The notes under the pieces were generated by a model. That model was not told the origin of the DNA and did not search any database. It worked only from the letters and a program-made list of their open reading frames with translations. Shown piece by piece: positions 41,765 to 50,043 of a stretch of DNA of 64,000 nucleotides. Location: the NCBI GenBank assembly GCA_963812255.1, contig CAWEUM010000002.1, positions 1-64,000 of the forward strand. Direction: 5' to 3'. The number at the start of each line of letters is the position of its first letter. Within the stretch, counting starts at the first letter, position 1. Source of the DNA: DATJGR01 sp963812255. Its GTDB lineage: Bacteria > Pseudomonadota > Gammaproteobacteria > Pseudomonadales > Azotimanducaceae. Made by a program: the position numbers and the translations under genes.

Positions 41765-43479
41765 GTGGATGCACTCCGACGGGAGGCTTTCAGCAACACA
41801 ACGGCTTCTTCACGCAGGCCGCGTTTGTAGATCTTGCCCGACGCGATGCGCGGCAGCCGTTCCGAGCGGATCCAGATGTGTTCGGGCACTTTGAAGCGTG
41901 CCAGATGCGCCGCAACGTGCGCGCGCACTTCGTCGGCCCGCAAGGCCATGTTCGGTTTGACCATCACGACCGCCGCGATGGATTCGCCGAGGCGTTCGTC
42001 CGGTACGCCGAACACCGCGCATTCCGATACCGATGGATGATCGTAGATCACGGCCTCGACTTCCTGACAGCCGATGTTCTCGCCGCCGCGGATCACCATG
42101 TCCTTCGCGCGGTCGGTGATGAAGACGAAGTCTTCTTCGTCCATGTATCCGATGTCGCCGGAGCATACCCAACCGTCGCGCAGCGTTTCGCGCGTTGCCT
42201 CCGGCTTGTTCCAGTAGCCGCGGAAGTTCATCGCGCCGTGGATCCAGATCTCGCCGGTCTCGCCGCGCGCCACTTCGTGGCCGTTGGCATCGACGACTTT
42301 GATGGTGACGACCGGTGGAATGGGACGTCCGCAGCTACGGCTGCGCTCCAGCAGATCAGCGCCCGCGATGCTGGTGCCGAGTCCGTTGGTTTCGGTCATG
42401 CCGTAGCCGGTGCCGGGCACACCCGCCGGCATTTGCTTGGCGATCTGGCGCGAGTGCTCGGGGGCCATCGCCGCGCCGCCGCCGCCCATCGACTTCAACG
42501 AGCGCGTATCGTACTTGTGGAAATTGGGTGACTGCACCATTTCCCACGACATCGTCGGCACGCCGTTGAAGGATGTAATGCGCTCGGTTTCGATCAGCCG
42601 CAGCGATTCCTCGGGATCCCACTTGTACATGCCGACCAGTTTCCGGCCGCTGCGGAACGACGACGTGAACTGCACATTCAGACCGGATACGTGAAACAGC
42701 GGCACTGTCAGGATCATCGCCGGCGGAAACGCCGGGGTCGCCTCAGCCAGGTCAGGGTTCAGCTCCACCGCAATGGCCGCGCCGCATTCCCAACCCATCA
42801 CCGCGTGAATAATGCTGCGATGGGTTGCGAGCACACCTTTCGGATGCGCTGTCGAACCGGACGTATATAGAATGGTCGCGTTGGCATCGGCGGCGATTGC
42901 TGGTTCCGGCATGACATCTGCCGCGTCGGCCATGAACTGATGCCACGTCGTCAGGTTGGGGTGCGTGGAGGCCAGCCCTTCAGCGCGGATGGCGATCAGT
43001 TCGAGTTTGCGCGAGGCTTGCAATGGCAGCACGCGCTGCAGTCGTTCCGCATCGGCGAACAACAGCGTAAGGCCGCTGTCGTCGATGCCATATGCGAGTT
43101 CTTCACTGGACCACCAGGCATTCATCGTGACGGCGACGGCGCCAATCGACGTGATCCCCATAAAGGCGAACAGCCACTCGGGGTAGTTGCGCGCAGCGAT
43201 GCCTACGCGATGGCCAAACTTGACGCCCCGGCTCTGCAGCCCATTCCCGACACGCGCGGCCCAACGCCACGATTCGTCGAACGAGTACCGCTCGCCTTGA
43301 TAGACGTAGAAGTCGTTGTCTGCATGTACCAGGCTTGATCGGTAAAGCTCGCGCAGGTTTGACGGCGCATTTTTGAACACACGAAACGTGACGCCGTCGA
43401 TCGTCTCCTGGATCATTTCGTATGGCTGGCCTGGTGCAGTCAGGCGGGCAGATGCCGCTCGAATGTTTGCGATGTTCAT
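41761..43479 (-). CDS. AMP-binding acyl-CoA ligase
   Basis: 572 residues. It activates an acid with ATP and CoA. ANL-superfamily motifs: P-loop ATILYTSGSTAHPKGVLATH near 205 (note TAHPKG instead of TGxPKG), VPLFHVSGLNVQF, YGMTETNGLGTSIAG near 365, GWVCSGDIGYMDEEDFVFIT near 440, RAKDMVIRGGENIGCQEVEA, and the catalytic Lys in RIASGKIYKRGLR near 548. The substrate is likely a fatty or aromatic acid. It is followed by a coupled hydroxyacid dehydrogenase. Confidence 0.92.
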   Translation of the reverse strand: MNIANIRAASARLTAPGQPYEMIQETIDGVTFRVFKNAPSNLRELYRSSLVHADNDFYVYQGERYSFDESWRWAARVGNGLQSRGVKFGHRVGIAARNYPEWLFAFMGITSIGAVAVTMNAWWSSEELAYGIDDSGLTLLFADAERLQRVLPLQASRKLELIAIRAEGLASTHPNLTTWHQFMADAADVMPEPAIAADANATILYTSGSTAHPKGVLATHRSIIHAVMGWECGAAIAVELNPDLAEATPAFPPAMILTVPLFHVSGLNVQFTSSFRSGRKLVGMYKWDPEESLRLIETERITSFNGVPTMSWEMVQSPNFHKYDTRSLKSMGGGGAAMAPEHSRQIAKQMPAGVPGTGYGMTETNGLGTSIAGADLLERSRSCGRPIPPVVTIKVVDANGHEVARGETGEIWIHGAMNFRGYWNKPEATRETLRDGWVCSGDIGYMDEEDFVFITDRAKDMVIRGGENIGCQEVEAVIYDHPSVSECAVFGVPDERLGESIAAVVMVKPNMALRADEVRAHVAAHLARFKVPEHIWIRSERLPRIASGKIYKRGLREEAVVLLKASRRSAST

Positions 43480-43675
43480 CTGTGCTCTCGATCTGCTCGT
43501 GACGTGCTCGTGGCGGAGTGTGGACCTCGAAATTCTGACACGCGAAGCGGTGGGGTGTCAGCCACGCAGCAGACTTTCATGTGACTTGCGCGTTGACGCA
43601 GAGGATGGCTCGCTGCAGTCTGCCATCCAGCAAGCGCATGCGCCGCCGAGGCGCGTTCAACGTAGGGGGACATTG

Positions 43676-44467
43676 ATGCGAGCAAACAAGGCTTTGCGCG
43701 CGTGGCGCGACAAACAGGCCACAGTGGGTGGATGGTTGTCGATCGGCAACCCATACACCGCCGAAGTGATGGCGAACCTCGGATTCGACTGGCTGTGTGT
43801 CGATTTGCAACACGGGTTGATCGATTACACCGACCTGACGGCAATGTTGCCGGCGATCTCAACCACCGAGACGACGCCAATCGTCCGTGTGCCGTGGAAT
43901 GAGCCGTACGAAATCATGAAGGCGCTCGATGCCGGGGCGTACGGTGTCATCGTGCCGATGGTCAACAATCGCGATGAAGCGCTACGCGCCGTAAGCGCGT
44001 GCCGATATCCGCCTCGAGGCCTGCGTTCGTTTGGACCGATTCGCGCGGCGTTGTATGGGGGACGCGGCTACTCGCTCGAAGCGAACGACGAGGTCGCCTG
44101 CATCGTGATGATCGAAACGGCCGAGGCGCTCGAGAACCTACAGGACATCGTCACGACGCCCGGCGTAGACGGGGTCTACATCGGACCGTCCGATCTCGCG
44201 CTTGCGTTGGGTCTGCCGGCGATCGGCGACAACGATCATCCCAGACATGTCGCTGCGGTGGAACGCATCCGCGCGGCGTGTGCGGAAGCCGGCATCGCGG
44301 TGGGCATTCATACGTCGAGTGTCGAATACTCGCAACGCTATCTGAGCGGCGGATTCCAATTCGTGACCTTGGGCAGCGACGCCGGATTCATGTCGCGTGC
44401 CGCGGGCGCAGATCTTCGCGCCGTGCGCGGCGGCACAGCAGGCGCGGTCGAGAAAACCGGCTACTGA
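43676..44467 (+). CDS. HpcH/HpaI-family class II aldolase
   Basis: 263 residues from ATG 43676 with AGGGGG upstream. It cleaves or forms 2-keto-hydroxy acids using a divalent metal. Motifs: GGWLSIGNPYTAEVMANLGF, WLCVDLQHGLIDYTDL with the catalytic His near 50, IVRVPWNEPYEIMKALDAGA, GVIVPMVNNRDEA, CIVMIETAEALENL with a metal Glu, and GVYIGPSDLALALGL with a metal Asp. The substrate may be a 2,4-dihydroxy-dioate or similar. Its stop overlaps the rmuC start by one base (TGATG). Confidence 0.92.
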   Translation: MRANKALRAWRDKQATVGGWLSIGNPYTAEVMANLGFDWLCVDLQHGLIDYTDLTAMLPAISTTETTPIVRVPWNEPYEIMKALDAGAYGVIVPMVNNRDEALRAVSACRYPPRGLRSFGPIRAALYGGRGYSLEANDEVACIVMIETAEALENLQDIVTTPGVDGVYIGPSDLALALGLPAIGDNDHPRHVAAVERIRAACAEAGIAVGIHTSSVEYSQRYLSGGFQFVTLGSDAGFMSRAAGADLRAVRGGTAGAVEKTGY

Positions 44468-45894
44468 TGAGCGAGCACCTCACGCAGTTGTTGCTGGCAG
44501 GACTTAGCGGCGCCGTGCTGTCGGCGCTGGTCTGCGTCGCGGTACTGAGGCGCCGCACCCACGCCGCGTTCGAGGACGGCATACAGCGCCAAGCGGAACG
44601 CGCGAACGCCGACCAGCATCTGCTCGAAGAACGTCTCGATGCGCGCACGCGCGAGAATATCCGCCTCGACCAGGCCTTGAAAGCCGCGGTGCAGTCGCTG
44701 GACGCGAACCGCGACGATCACCGCCGTTTGATCGCGGAGAACGCGGCCACACTCGCGCGGCTCGACGAGACGACCCGCGCGTTCGCAGAGAAAGAAGCGT
44801 TGTTCAGCCAGACCAGCGAAGCATTGAAGCAGGAGTTCGAGAACCTCGCCAACAGAATATTCGAGGAGCAGGGGCAGTCGTTCGCGCGCAACAACCGAAC
44901 TCAGCTGGACGGCTTGCTGACGCCGTTCCGAGAGCAGATCGCCGAATTCAAACAGCGTGTCGAGCAGGTTTATCACACCGAATCGAAGGATCGTGCGTCA
45001 CTGCTGACCGAAGTTCGGAATTTGCATCGCGCCAGCGACAAGATCAATCAGGAAGCGGAAAGCCTGGCTAAGGCGCTGAAGGGCGACAAGAAGATTCAAG
45101 GTAATTGGGGCGAGTTGGTGCTCGAGCGTGTGCTCGACGAGTCGGGATTGCGCAAGGATCACGAATACACGTTGCAGGCGACACGTCGCACCGAGACGGG
45201 CGATGCGAAGCGCCCCGACGTCATCATTCACCTGCCAGACGACAAAGACATCGTCATCGACTCGAAGGTGTCGCTGATCGCCTACGAGCGCGCGGTTGCG
45301 GCCGAAGACGATGCGTTGCGCGATGCCGCGCTACGGCAACACGTGAACGATCTGCGGGCACAGGTGAAGCGGCTTTCGGAGCAGGAATATCACCGATTAT
45401 TGGGGGTCCGCTCGCTCGACTTCGTGCTGTTGTTCGTGCCGATCGAGTCGGCGTTCATGCTGGCCATGGAATACGATCAGGGTCTGTTCACCGAGGCATT
45501 CAACAAACGCATCGTCATCGTCAGTCCGACGACGCTGCTGATGACGTTGCGGATCATCCACAACGTGTGGCGGTACGAAAAACAAACCAAGAACGCGCAG
45601 GAAATTGCGCGGCGTGCCGGCGCGTTGTACGACAAATTGCGACTCGTCATGGAAGACATGGTCAAACTCGGCGGTCTGCTGCGCAGTGCCGACGAGAGCT
45701 ATCAGATCGCGATGCAGAAGCTCGCCAGCGGGAAGGGCAACCTGGTGCGTCAGGTGGAGCACTTTCGCGAACTCGGTGCGAATGTCCGCAGACCGTTTTC
45801 GAAGGAGCTGCTGGAGGCTGCCGAAGACGCGCCGGAGGAAGAGTCCGCGGAACTGGCTGCTCCGGATGCGCCGGAGAAATCGGACGTCGTCTGA
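44467..45894 (+). CDS. rmuC: DNA recombination protein RmuC
   Basis: 475 residues. An N-terminal membrane anchor (LLLAGLSGAVLSALVCVAVL) precedes a long charged coiled coil (about 40-180). The RmuC nuclease-like domain follows: KIQGNWGELVLERVLDESGL near 215, HLPDDKDIVIDSKVSLIAYE, LRAQVKRLSEQEYHRL, LDFVLLFVPIESAFMLAMEY near 325 and IVIVSPTTLLMTLRIIHNVW. RmuC limits recombination at inverted repeats. The tail is acidic (EDAPEEESAELA). It is coupled to the aldolase gene, an incidental pairing as far as I can see. Confidence 0.95.
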   Translation: MSEHLTQLLLAGLSGAVLSALVCVAVLRRRTHAAFEDGIQRQAERANADQHLLEERLDARTRENIRLDQALKAAVQSLDANRDDHRRLIAENAATLARLDETTRAFAEKEALFSQTSEALKQEFENLANRIFEEQGQSFARNNRTQLDGLLTPFREQIAEFKQRVEQVYHTESKDRASLLTEVRNLHRASDKINQEAESLAKALKGDKKIQGNWGELVLERVLDESGLRKDHEYTLQATRRTETGDAKRPDVIIHLPDDKDIVIDSKVSLIAYERAVAAEDDALRDAALRQHVNDLRAQVKRLSEQEYHRLLGVRSLDFVLLFVPIESAFMLAMEYDQGLFTEAFNKRIVIVSPTTLLMTLRIIHNVWRYEKQTKNAQEIARRAGALYDKLRLVMEDMVKLGGLLRSADESYQIAMQKLASGKGNLVRQVEHFRELGANVRRPFSKELLEAAEDAPEEESAELAAPDAPEKSDVV

Positions 45895-47286
45895 CTACTC
45901 CTGAATGCCGCCTTCGGTCAACTTTTGTGGATCGAGCAGTCGCTCGAGATCCTTGCGGTCGAGGTCGGTCATTTCGGCGGCCATGTCGATGACGGCGCGG
46001 CCCTCCTTGTAGGCGCGTTTGGCGATCTCGGCGGCCTTTTGATATCCGATGATCGGATTCAACGCCGTCACCAGTATCGGGTTGCGCGCGAGCGCGAGGT
46101 CGATATTGTCGCGACGGACATTGAAACCGGCGATCGCTTGATCGGCCAGCAGGCGCGAGACGTTTGCCAACAGCTCGATGCTCTGTAACAGATTCAGCGC
46201 GATGACGGGCAACATCACGTTCAATTGAAAGTTGCCCGATTGGCCGCCGATCGTGATGGTGGTGTCGTTGCCGATCACTTGGGCTGCGACCATCGTGGCG
46301 GCTTCTGCGATCACAGGATTCACCTTGCCCGGCATGATGCTGCTGCCGGGCTGCAAGGCGACCAATTCGATTTCGCCGAGGCCTGCCAGCGGACCGCTGT
46401 TCATCCAACGCAGGTCGTTGGCGATCTTCATGATGCTGACCGCAACGACCTTCAGCTGGCCGGACAGTTCTACCGCAGTGTCCTGCGACGACAGCGACTC
46501 GAAGAAGTTGTCGCTTCTGCGCAGCGGCAAGCCGGTCTCCCGCGACAGCTGCGTTGCGATGCGAGCTGCGAACTCGGGATGCGCATTGATACCGGTACCC
46601 ACTGCGGTTCCGCCCTGTGGTAACGCGTGCAGTCGAGTTTGCACGGAGGCGACGCGGGCGATACCGCTGCGGATCTGCGCAGCCCAGCCACCGAGTTCCT
46701 GGCTGAGCGTAATCGGCATCGCATCCATCAGGTGGGTCCGGCCGGTTTTCACTACGCCCGCGACGCTTGCGGCCTTGTTCTCGAGCGTAGCCGCGAGATG
46801 TGTCAGGCCTGGCAACAGCAATTCGGACACCGCGAGCGCCGCGGACAGGTGAATCGCTGTCGGGATCACGTCATTGGAACTCTGACCCATGTTGACGTGA
46901 TCGTTCGGATGCACCGTCGTACCGGCGGTGCGTGAGGCGAGGGTAGCCAATACCTCGTTGGCATTCATGTTGGTGCTGGTACCGGAACCGGTCTGAAACA
47001 CGTCGATGGGGAACTGGTCGTCGTGCGCGCCGCTGCGCACCTCGCGGGCCGCATCCTGAATCGCATCGCCAATGTGCGAATCGAGCAGACCGAGCCCAAC
47101 GTTCACCTGGGCTGCGGCGCTCTTGATCTGGCAGACAGCGTGGATGAAGCGAGGTGGCAACGGGATACCGGAAACCGGGAAATTCTGGACGGCGCGTTGA
47201 GTTTGCGCCGCATACAACGCATCGGCAGGTACCGCGAGTTCCCCCATACTGTCGCGTTCGACGCGTGTTTCTCGCTTGGTCGTCAC
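45895..47286 (-). CDS. fumC: Class II fumarate hydratase
   Basis: 463 residues from GTG 47286, after GGGAACC. It interconverts fumarate and malate in the citric acid cycle. Signatures: RVERDSMGELAVPADALYAA, FQTGSGTSTNMNANEVLATL near 95, HPNDHVNMGQSSNDVIPTAI, TGRTHLMDAMPITLSQELGG, and the fumarase signature GSSIMPGKVNPVIAEA with the catalytic Ser near 315. The DIDLA segment and C-terminal helix are intact. It diverges from csrA across 326 bases. Confidence 0.96.
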   Translation of the reverse strand: MTTKRETRVERDSMGELAVPADALYAAQTQRAVQNFPVSGIPLPPRFIHAVCQIKSAAAQVNVGLGLLDSHIGDAIQDAAREVRSGAHDDQFPIDVFQTGSGTSTNMNANEVLATLASRTAGTTVHPNDHVNMGQSSNDVIPTAIHLSAALAVSELLLPGLTHLAATLENKAASVAGVVKTGRTHLMDAMPITLSQELGGWAAQIRSGIARVASVQTRLHALPQGGTAVGTGINAHPEFAARIATQLSRETGLPLRRSDNFFESLSSQDTAVELSGQLKVVAVSIMKIANDLRWMNSGPLAGLGEIELVALQPGSSIMPGKVNPVIAEAATMVAAQVIGNDTTITIGGQSGNFQLNVMLPVIALNLLQSIELLANVSRLLADQAIAGFNVRRDNIDLALARNPILVTALNPIIGYQKAAEIAKRAYKEGRAVIDMAAEMTDLDRKDLERLLDPQKLTEGGIQE

Positions 47287-47612
47287 TTCTGAGGTTCCCT
47301 TTTTTGTGCGTGGTCCGCGGACGCCAAATTTAGACCAGGCAGGACCTGAAAAACAGCCTCGCCCTCGACGACCCAGCCCCCGAAGCAGCTACTTTCAGCT
47401 GCGCCATAGACGAGCCGTTGGCACGTAGGACCGGCAAACGAGACGATGGTCACAGAACCATGGGGCGGGACCCGGTGGTGCCCGGTCGAGGATTGATCTG
47501 TAACTCAAGTCTTACCAAAACGTACATGGGTTTCACAGAACATCCAGGCCCGTCCGGAGTTAAATGGAGCCCGCGAGAAAGGACATCCAGGCCACTCTAC
47601 GAGGGATATGCG
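47287..47612. promoter_or_regulatory. Divergent upstream region of fumC and csrA
   Basis: 326 bases without a gene. ACATCCAGGCC occurs twice in direct orientation (47540 and 47583). Several GGA triplets (for example in AAAGGACATCC and GAGGGATATG just before the csrA ATG) could bind CsrA itself, as in known csrA autoregulation. No strong consensus promoter is seen. Confidence 0.4.
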
Positions 47613-47819
47613 ATGCTGGTGTTAACCCGGCGTGCTGGTGAGTCGATCATGATCGACGACGACATCGAGCTGAAGGTGCTGAAGATCCGGGGTAGCCAGG
47701 TTCATCTGGGCATCGACGCGCCCAAACGTGCCGCGGTGCATCGCAAGGAAGTGTGGTTGCGCATTCAGGACGAACACGATGACCCCGAGCCGCAGGTCTC
47801 ACACGCTACGAACGAATGA
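47613..47819 (+). CDS. csrA: Carbon storage regulator CsrA
   Basis: 68 residues starting MLVLTRRAGESIMIDDDIEL; the longer open frame upstream is rejected because CsrA always starts at this Met. It binds GGA motifs in mRNA leaders to control translation. The core VKVL-like segment is ELKVLKIRGSQVHLGIDAPK, and RAAVHRKEVWLRIQ carries the RNA-contacting VHR/KE region. GAGGG is seven bases before the ATG. The tail (EHDDPEPQVSHATNE) is acidic. Confidence 0.97.
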   Translation: MLVLTRRAGESIMIDDDIELKVLKIRGSQVHLGIDAPKRAAVHRKEVWLRIQDEHDDPEPQVSHATNE

Positions 47820-47867
47820 GCCTCACCCGCGCCGGCGTCGTTCGACTCCGGCCAGACATTCAGATCG

Positions 47868-48332
47868 TTATCCCTTCTCGCGCACCACCACATCGATGAA
47901 CGCCGGCGTTTCACAGATCGCGTAGGGCCGAATGTGCCGTTCGTCGAGCACCCGACGCCACGGACGCACGCCTTCCAGTTGTTCCCGCCGCAGCGCATCG
48001 TCGCCCGGCTTCAGCATCAGACTGTCGAGCTCGGTGAAGATCGGGCTCACCTCACACAGCGATTCGAATTCGCAGCGACTCTCCCAACTGCCTTTATGCA
48101 GTTCGTCGACATCGATGTCTCGAATCCTCGCCCAATGCGACAGCGCGAGCGGCGTATCCGTGGCGACGATCAACGGGAGAACCGCGTCCTGCTCGCGAGC
48201 CGCCTGCAGCAATTCTTTGGCCATCAGCCACGGATGTGCGTCTCGATATGAACCGCGCCCGCCGTTGTCGAGGATCGCCGTCAACGCTTTGGCAGACACT
48301 GGAACCGCTATGCAGTAGGGGAATGTGTTCAT
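47868..48332 (-). CDS. Hypothetical protein
   Basis: 154 residues starting MNTFPYCIAVPVSAKALTAI. Near 28 it has GSYRDAHPWLMAKELLQAAR, then PLIVATDTPLALSHWARIRD with a predicted Rossmann-like strand-helix, DELHKGSWESRCEFESL and LDERHIRPYAICETPAFIDV. Soluble, no signal peptide. I do not recognise the family. It diverges from the SOS-type promoter of the repair operon, so it might share that control. Confidence 0.7.
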   Translation of the reverse strand: MNTFPYCIAVPVSAKALTAILDNGGRGSYRDAHPWLMAKELLQAAREQDAVLPLIVATDTPLALSHWARIRDIDVDELHKGSWESRCEFESLCEVSPIFTELDSLMLKPGDDALRREQLEGVRPWRRVLDERHIRPYAICETPAFIDVVVREKG

Positions 48333-48357
48333 TTGGCGGCGTTGTCGACTCCCGATA

Positions 48358-48388
48358 CTGTAAATCTATACATACCTATCCGTATAAT
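48358..48388 (+). promoter_or_regulatory. Probable LexA-controlled promoter of the nuclease/helicase operon
   Basis: CTGTAAATCTATACAT (48358-48373) matches the gammaproteobacterial LexA box CTGT-N8-ACAG at all but the last of the eight fixed bases. A perfect TATAAT lies at 48383-48388, so LexA binding would cover the -35 region. Transcription would start at about 48395, next to the reading frame. Confidence 0.6.
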
Positions 48389-48417
48389 GCGGTGCATTGC
48401 TGCCTCAACGATCAGCC

Positions 48418-50043
48418 GTGCCAGCACTGCGCCCCAATGTGCCACCACCTCCGGACTACTACGCGAACAATCTGCTTCGGGTCGTCGAGACGGTGTCGCG
48501 ACAGTATAGCGACATCCTTCTGGCGCAAGAGCGCGACTACCTCAGCCGCGTGCTGACGCTGTCGGTCGATGCTCGGCGTCTTTACGCGCGGCTACTGATG
48601 CGCAAAGGGCCGCTGATCCGCGTCGATTCGCTCGACTATTCCGAGGTGTCACATCTGCCCGCGGCGTTCGAGGAGCTCGAGATGGTTGCACTGCTGCAAC
48701 GAAACCCACCGGTTCCAGCGGATCAGGTGCTCGCGACGTTGACGCGCGTCGAGCTCGATGACGCTTTCCCGCATGCATGCCTGCGCCGTGGCGGCGTACG
48801 CAAGGATGGACAGATCGCCGTGGTCGCGGCGCGCTATCCCGATTGGCGTATCCGCGAGCGCGTCGGCGACGCGCATCCGGTATGTAGCGTCGTCGATCTC
48901 GAGTTCATCGCAACGGTGCAGATTCTGTTCTTCGGCGACGCGCGCACCGACCTGGCCACACTGGTGCTCGAAGACCTCGGGATGGTGCGCTTCGAATCTT
49001 ATGACCTGGATCCAGCACGACGTCAGTTCGGTGATCGATCTGAACTCGACGATTATCTGGCGATGCAGTCGCTGCGCGAGGCGCTGCGCGCGTTGGAAAC
49101 GCGCTGGCAACGTACAGATGCGACGATCGTTCTCGACGCTTTGTGGCAGCTTCGCACGCCGCGCGCGCTCGAGCGGCTGCGCGGCGGTCTTGTCAATCGC
49201 CTTGGCCGTTGCGCCGAACGGGCCGGTGATTTCGACGTAGCGCTGCGCGCCTATGCGCGCGCGTCATGCGCGCCGGGTCGAGAACGTCACGTGCGCCTGT
49301 TGCGGCAGCTCGGCGACGATGTCGCCGCGACCGCACTGCTCGATGCAATCGATCGAGCACCGTTATGCGCGGGCGAACGCTACTTCGCGCAGAGGTTTCG
49401 CGTCGGTGGACGCGCGCGAGCGCGCGCAATCCCGGAGCAGGTTCTGCGGCTGCCGGGTCCGGTCGAAACGAACGTCGAAGCGGCTGCGTTGGCGGCGCTG
49501 ACGCGCAACGGCGGTAGTGGACGTCACCTCGAGAATCGGCTGCCGCTCGGCATGCTCGGACTGGCGTTTTGGGACGTCGTGTTTGCACCGGTCGACGCCG
49601 CGTTCGTGAATCCCTATCAGGATCGTCCCGTCGATCTGTACTGGCATGACTTTCGCCGCGCGCGCACGAAGTTGATCGAATCGAGATTTGGGGCATTACG
49701 TGGTGCCGGCGCAGTCGCGCAAGCGGTGTGCGCGACTGCGTACGCAAAACGCGGTATCGGCAACGCGTTGGTTGATTGGCGCGCGCTTGATCCACAGCTG
49801 ATCGGCTGCGCGAGCCGTGCGGTGCCGAATCAGACCTGGCTGGCGGTGTTCGACTACATGCTCGACGACCTCGAACAGACGCGCAGGGGATTTCCGGATC
49901 TGGCGCTGTTCTTCGGACGCGGCCGATATCAGTTCGTAGAGGTGAAAGGCCCCGGTGATCAACTGCGCCGCGAACAGCGTTTGTGGTTCGAGTTCTTTGC
50001 AACGGCAAACGTGCCCGCACTCGTGTTGCGCGTGGAGTGGTAA
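48418..50043 (+). CDS. FAN1-like VRR-NUC domain nuclease
   Basis: 541 residues from GTG 48418; TTG 48397 and GTG 48442 are alternatives, and no good ribosome site is visible. The N-terminal helical region (LLRVVETVSRQYSDILLAQE) and SAP-like part (DARRLYARLLMRKGPLIRVD) match FAN1. A TPR-like middle follows. The C-terminal VRR-NUC fold has PDLALFFGRGRYQFVEVKGP and DQLRREQRLWF, with the PD...EVK catalytic residues. FAN1 cuts branched DNA and unhooks interstrand crosslinks. Its stop overlaps the helicase start (TAATG), and a LexA-type box precedes it. Confidence 0.9.
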   Translation: MPALRPNVPPPPDYYANNLLRVVETVSRQYSDILLAQERDYLSRVLTLSVDARRLYARLLMRKGPLIRVDSLDYSEVSHLPAAFEELEMVALLQRNPPVPADQVLATLTRVELDDAFPHACLRRGGVRKDGQIAVVAARYPDWRIRERVGDAHPVCSVVDLEFIATVQILFFGDARTDLATLVLEDLGMVRFESYDLDPARRQFGDRSELDDYLAMQSLREALRALETRWQRTDATIVLDALWQLRTPRALERLRGGLVNRLGRCAERAGDFDVALRAYARASCAPGRERHVRLLRQLGDDVAATALLDAIDRAPLCAGERYFAQRFRVGGRARARAIPEQVLRLPGPVETNVEAAALAALTRNGGSGRHLENRLPLGMLGLAFWDVVFAPVDAAFVNPYQDRPVDLYWHDFRRARTKLIESRFGALRGAGAVAQAVCATAYAKRGIGNALVDWRALDPQLIGCASRAVPNQTWLAVFDYMLDDLEQTRRGFPDLALFFGRGRYQFVEVKGPGDQLRREQRLWFEFFATANVPALVLRVEW

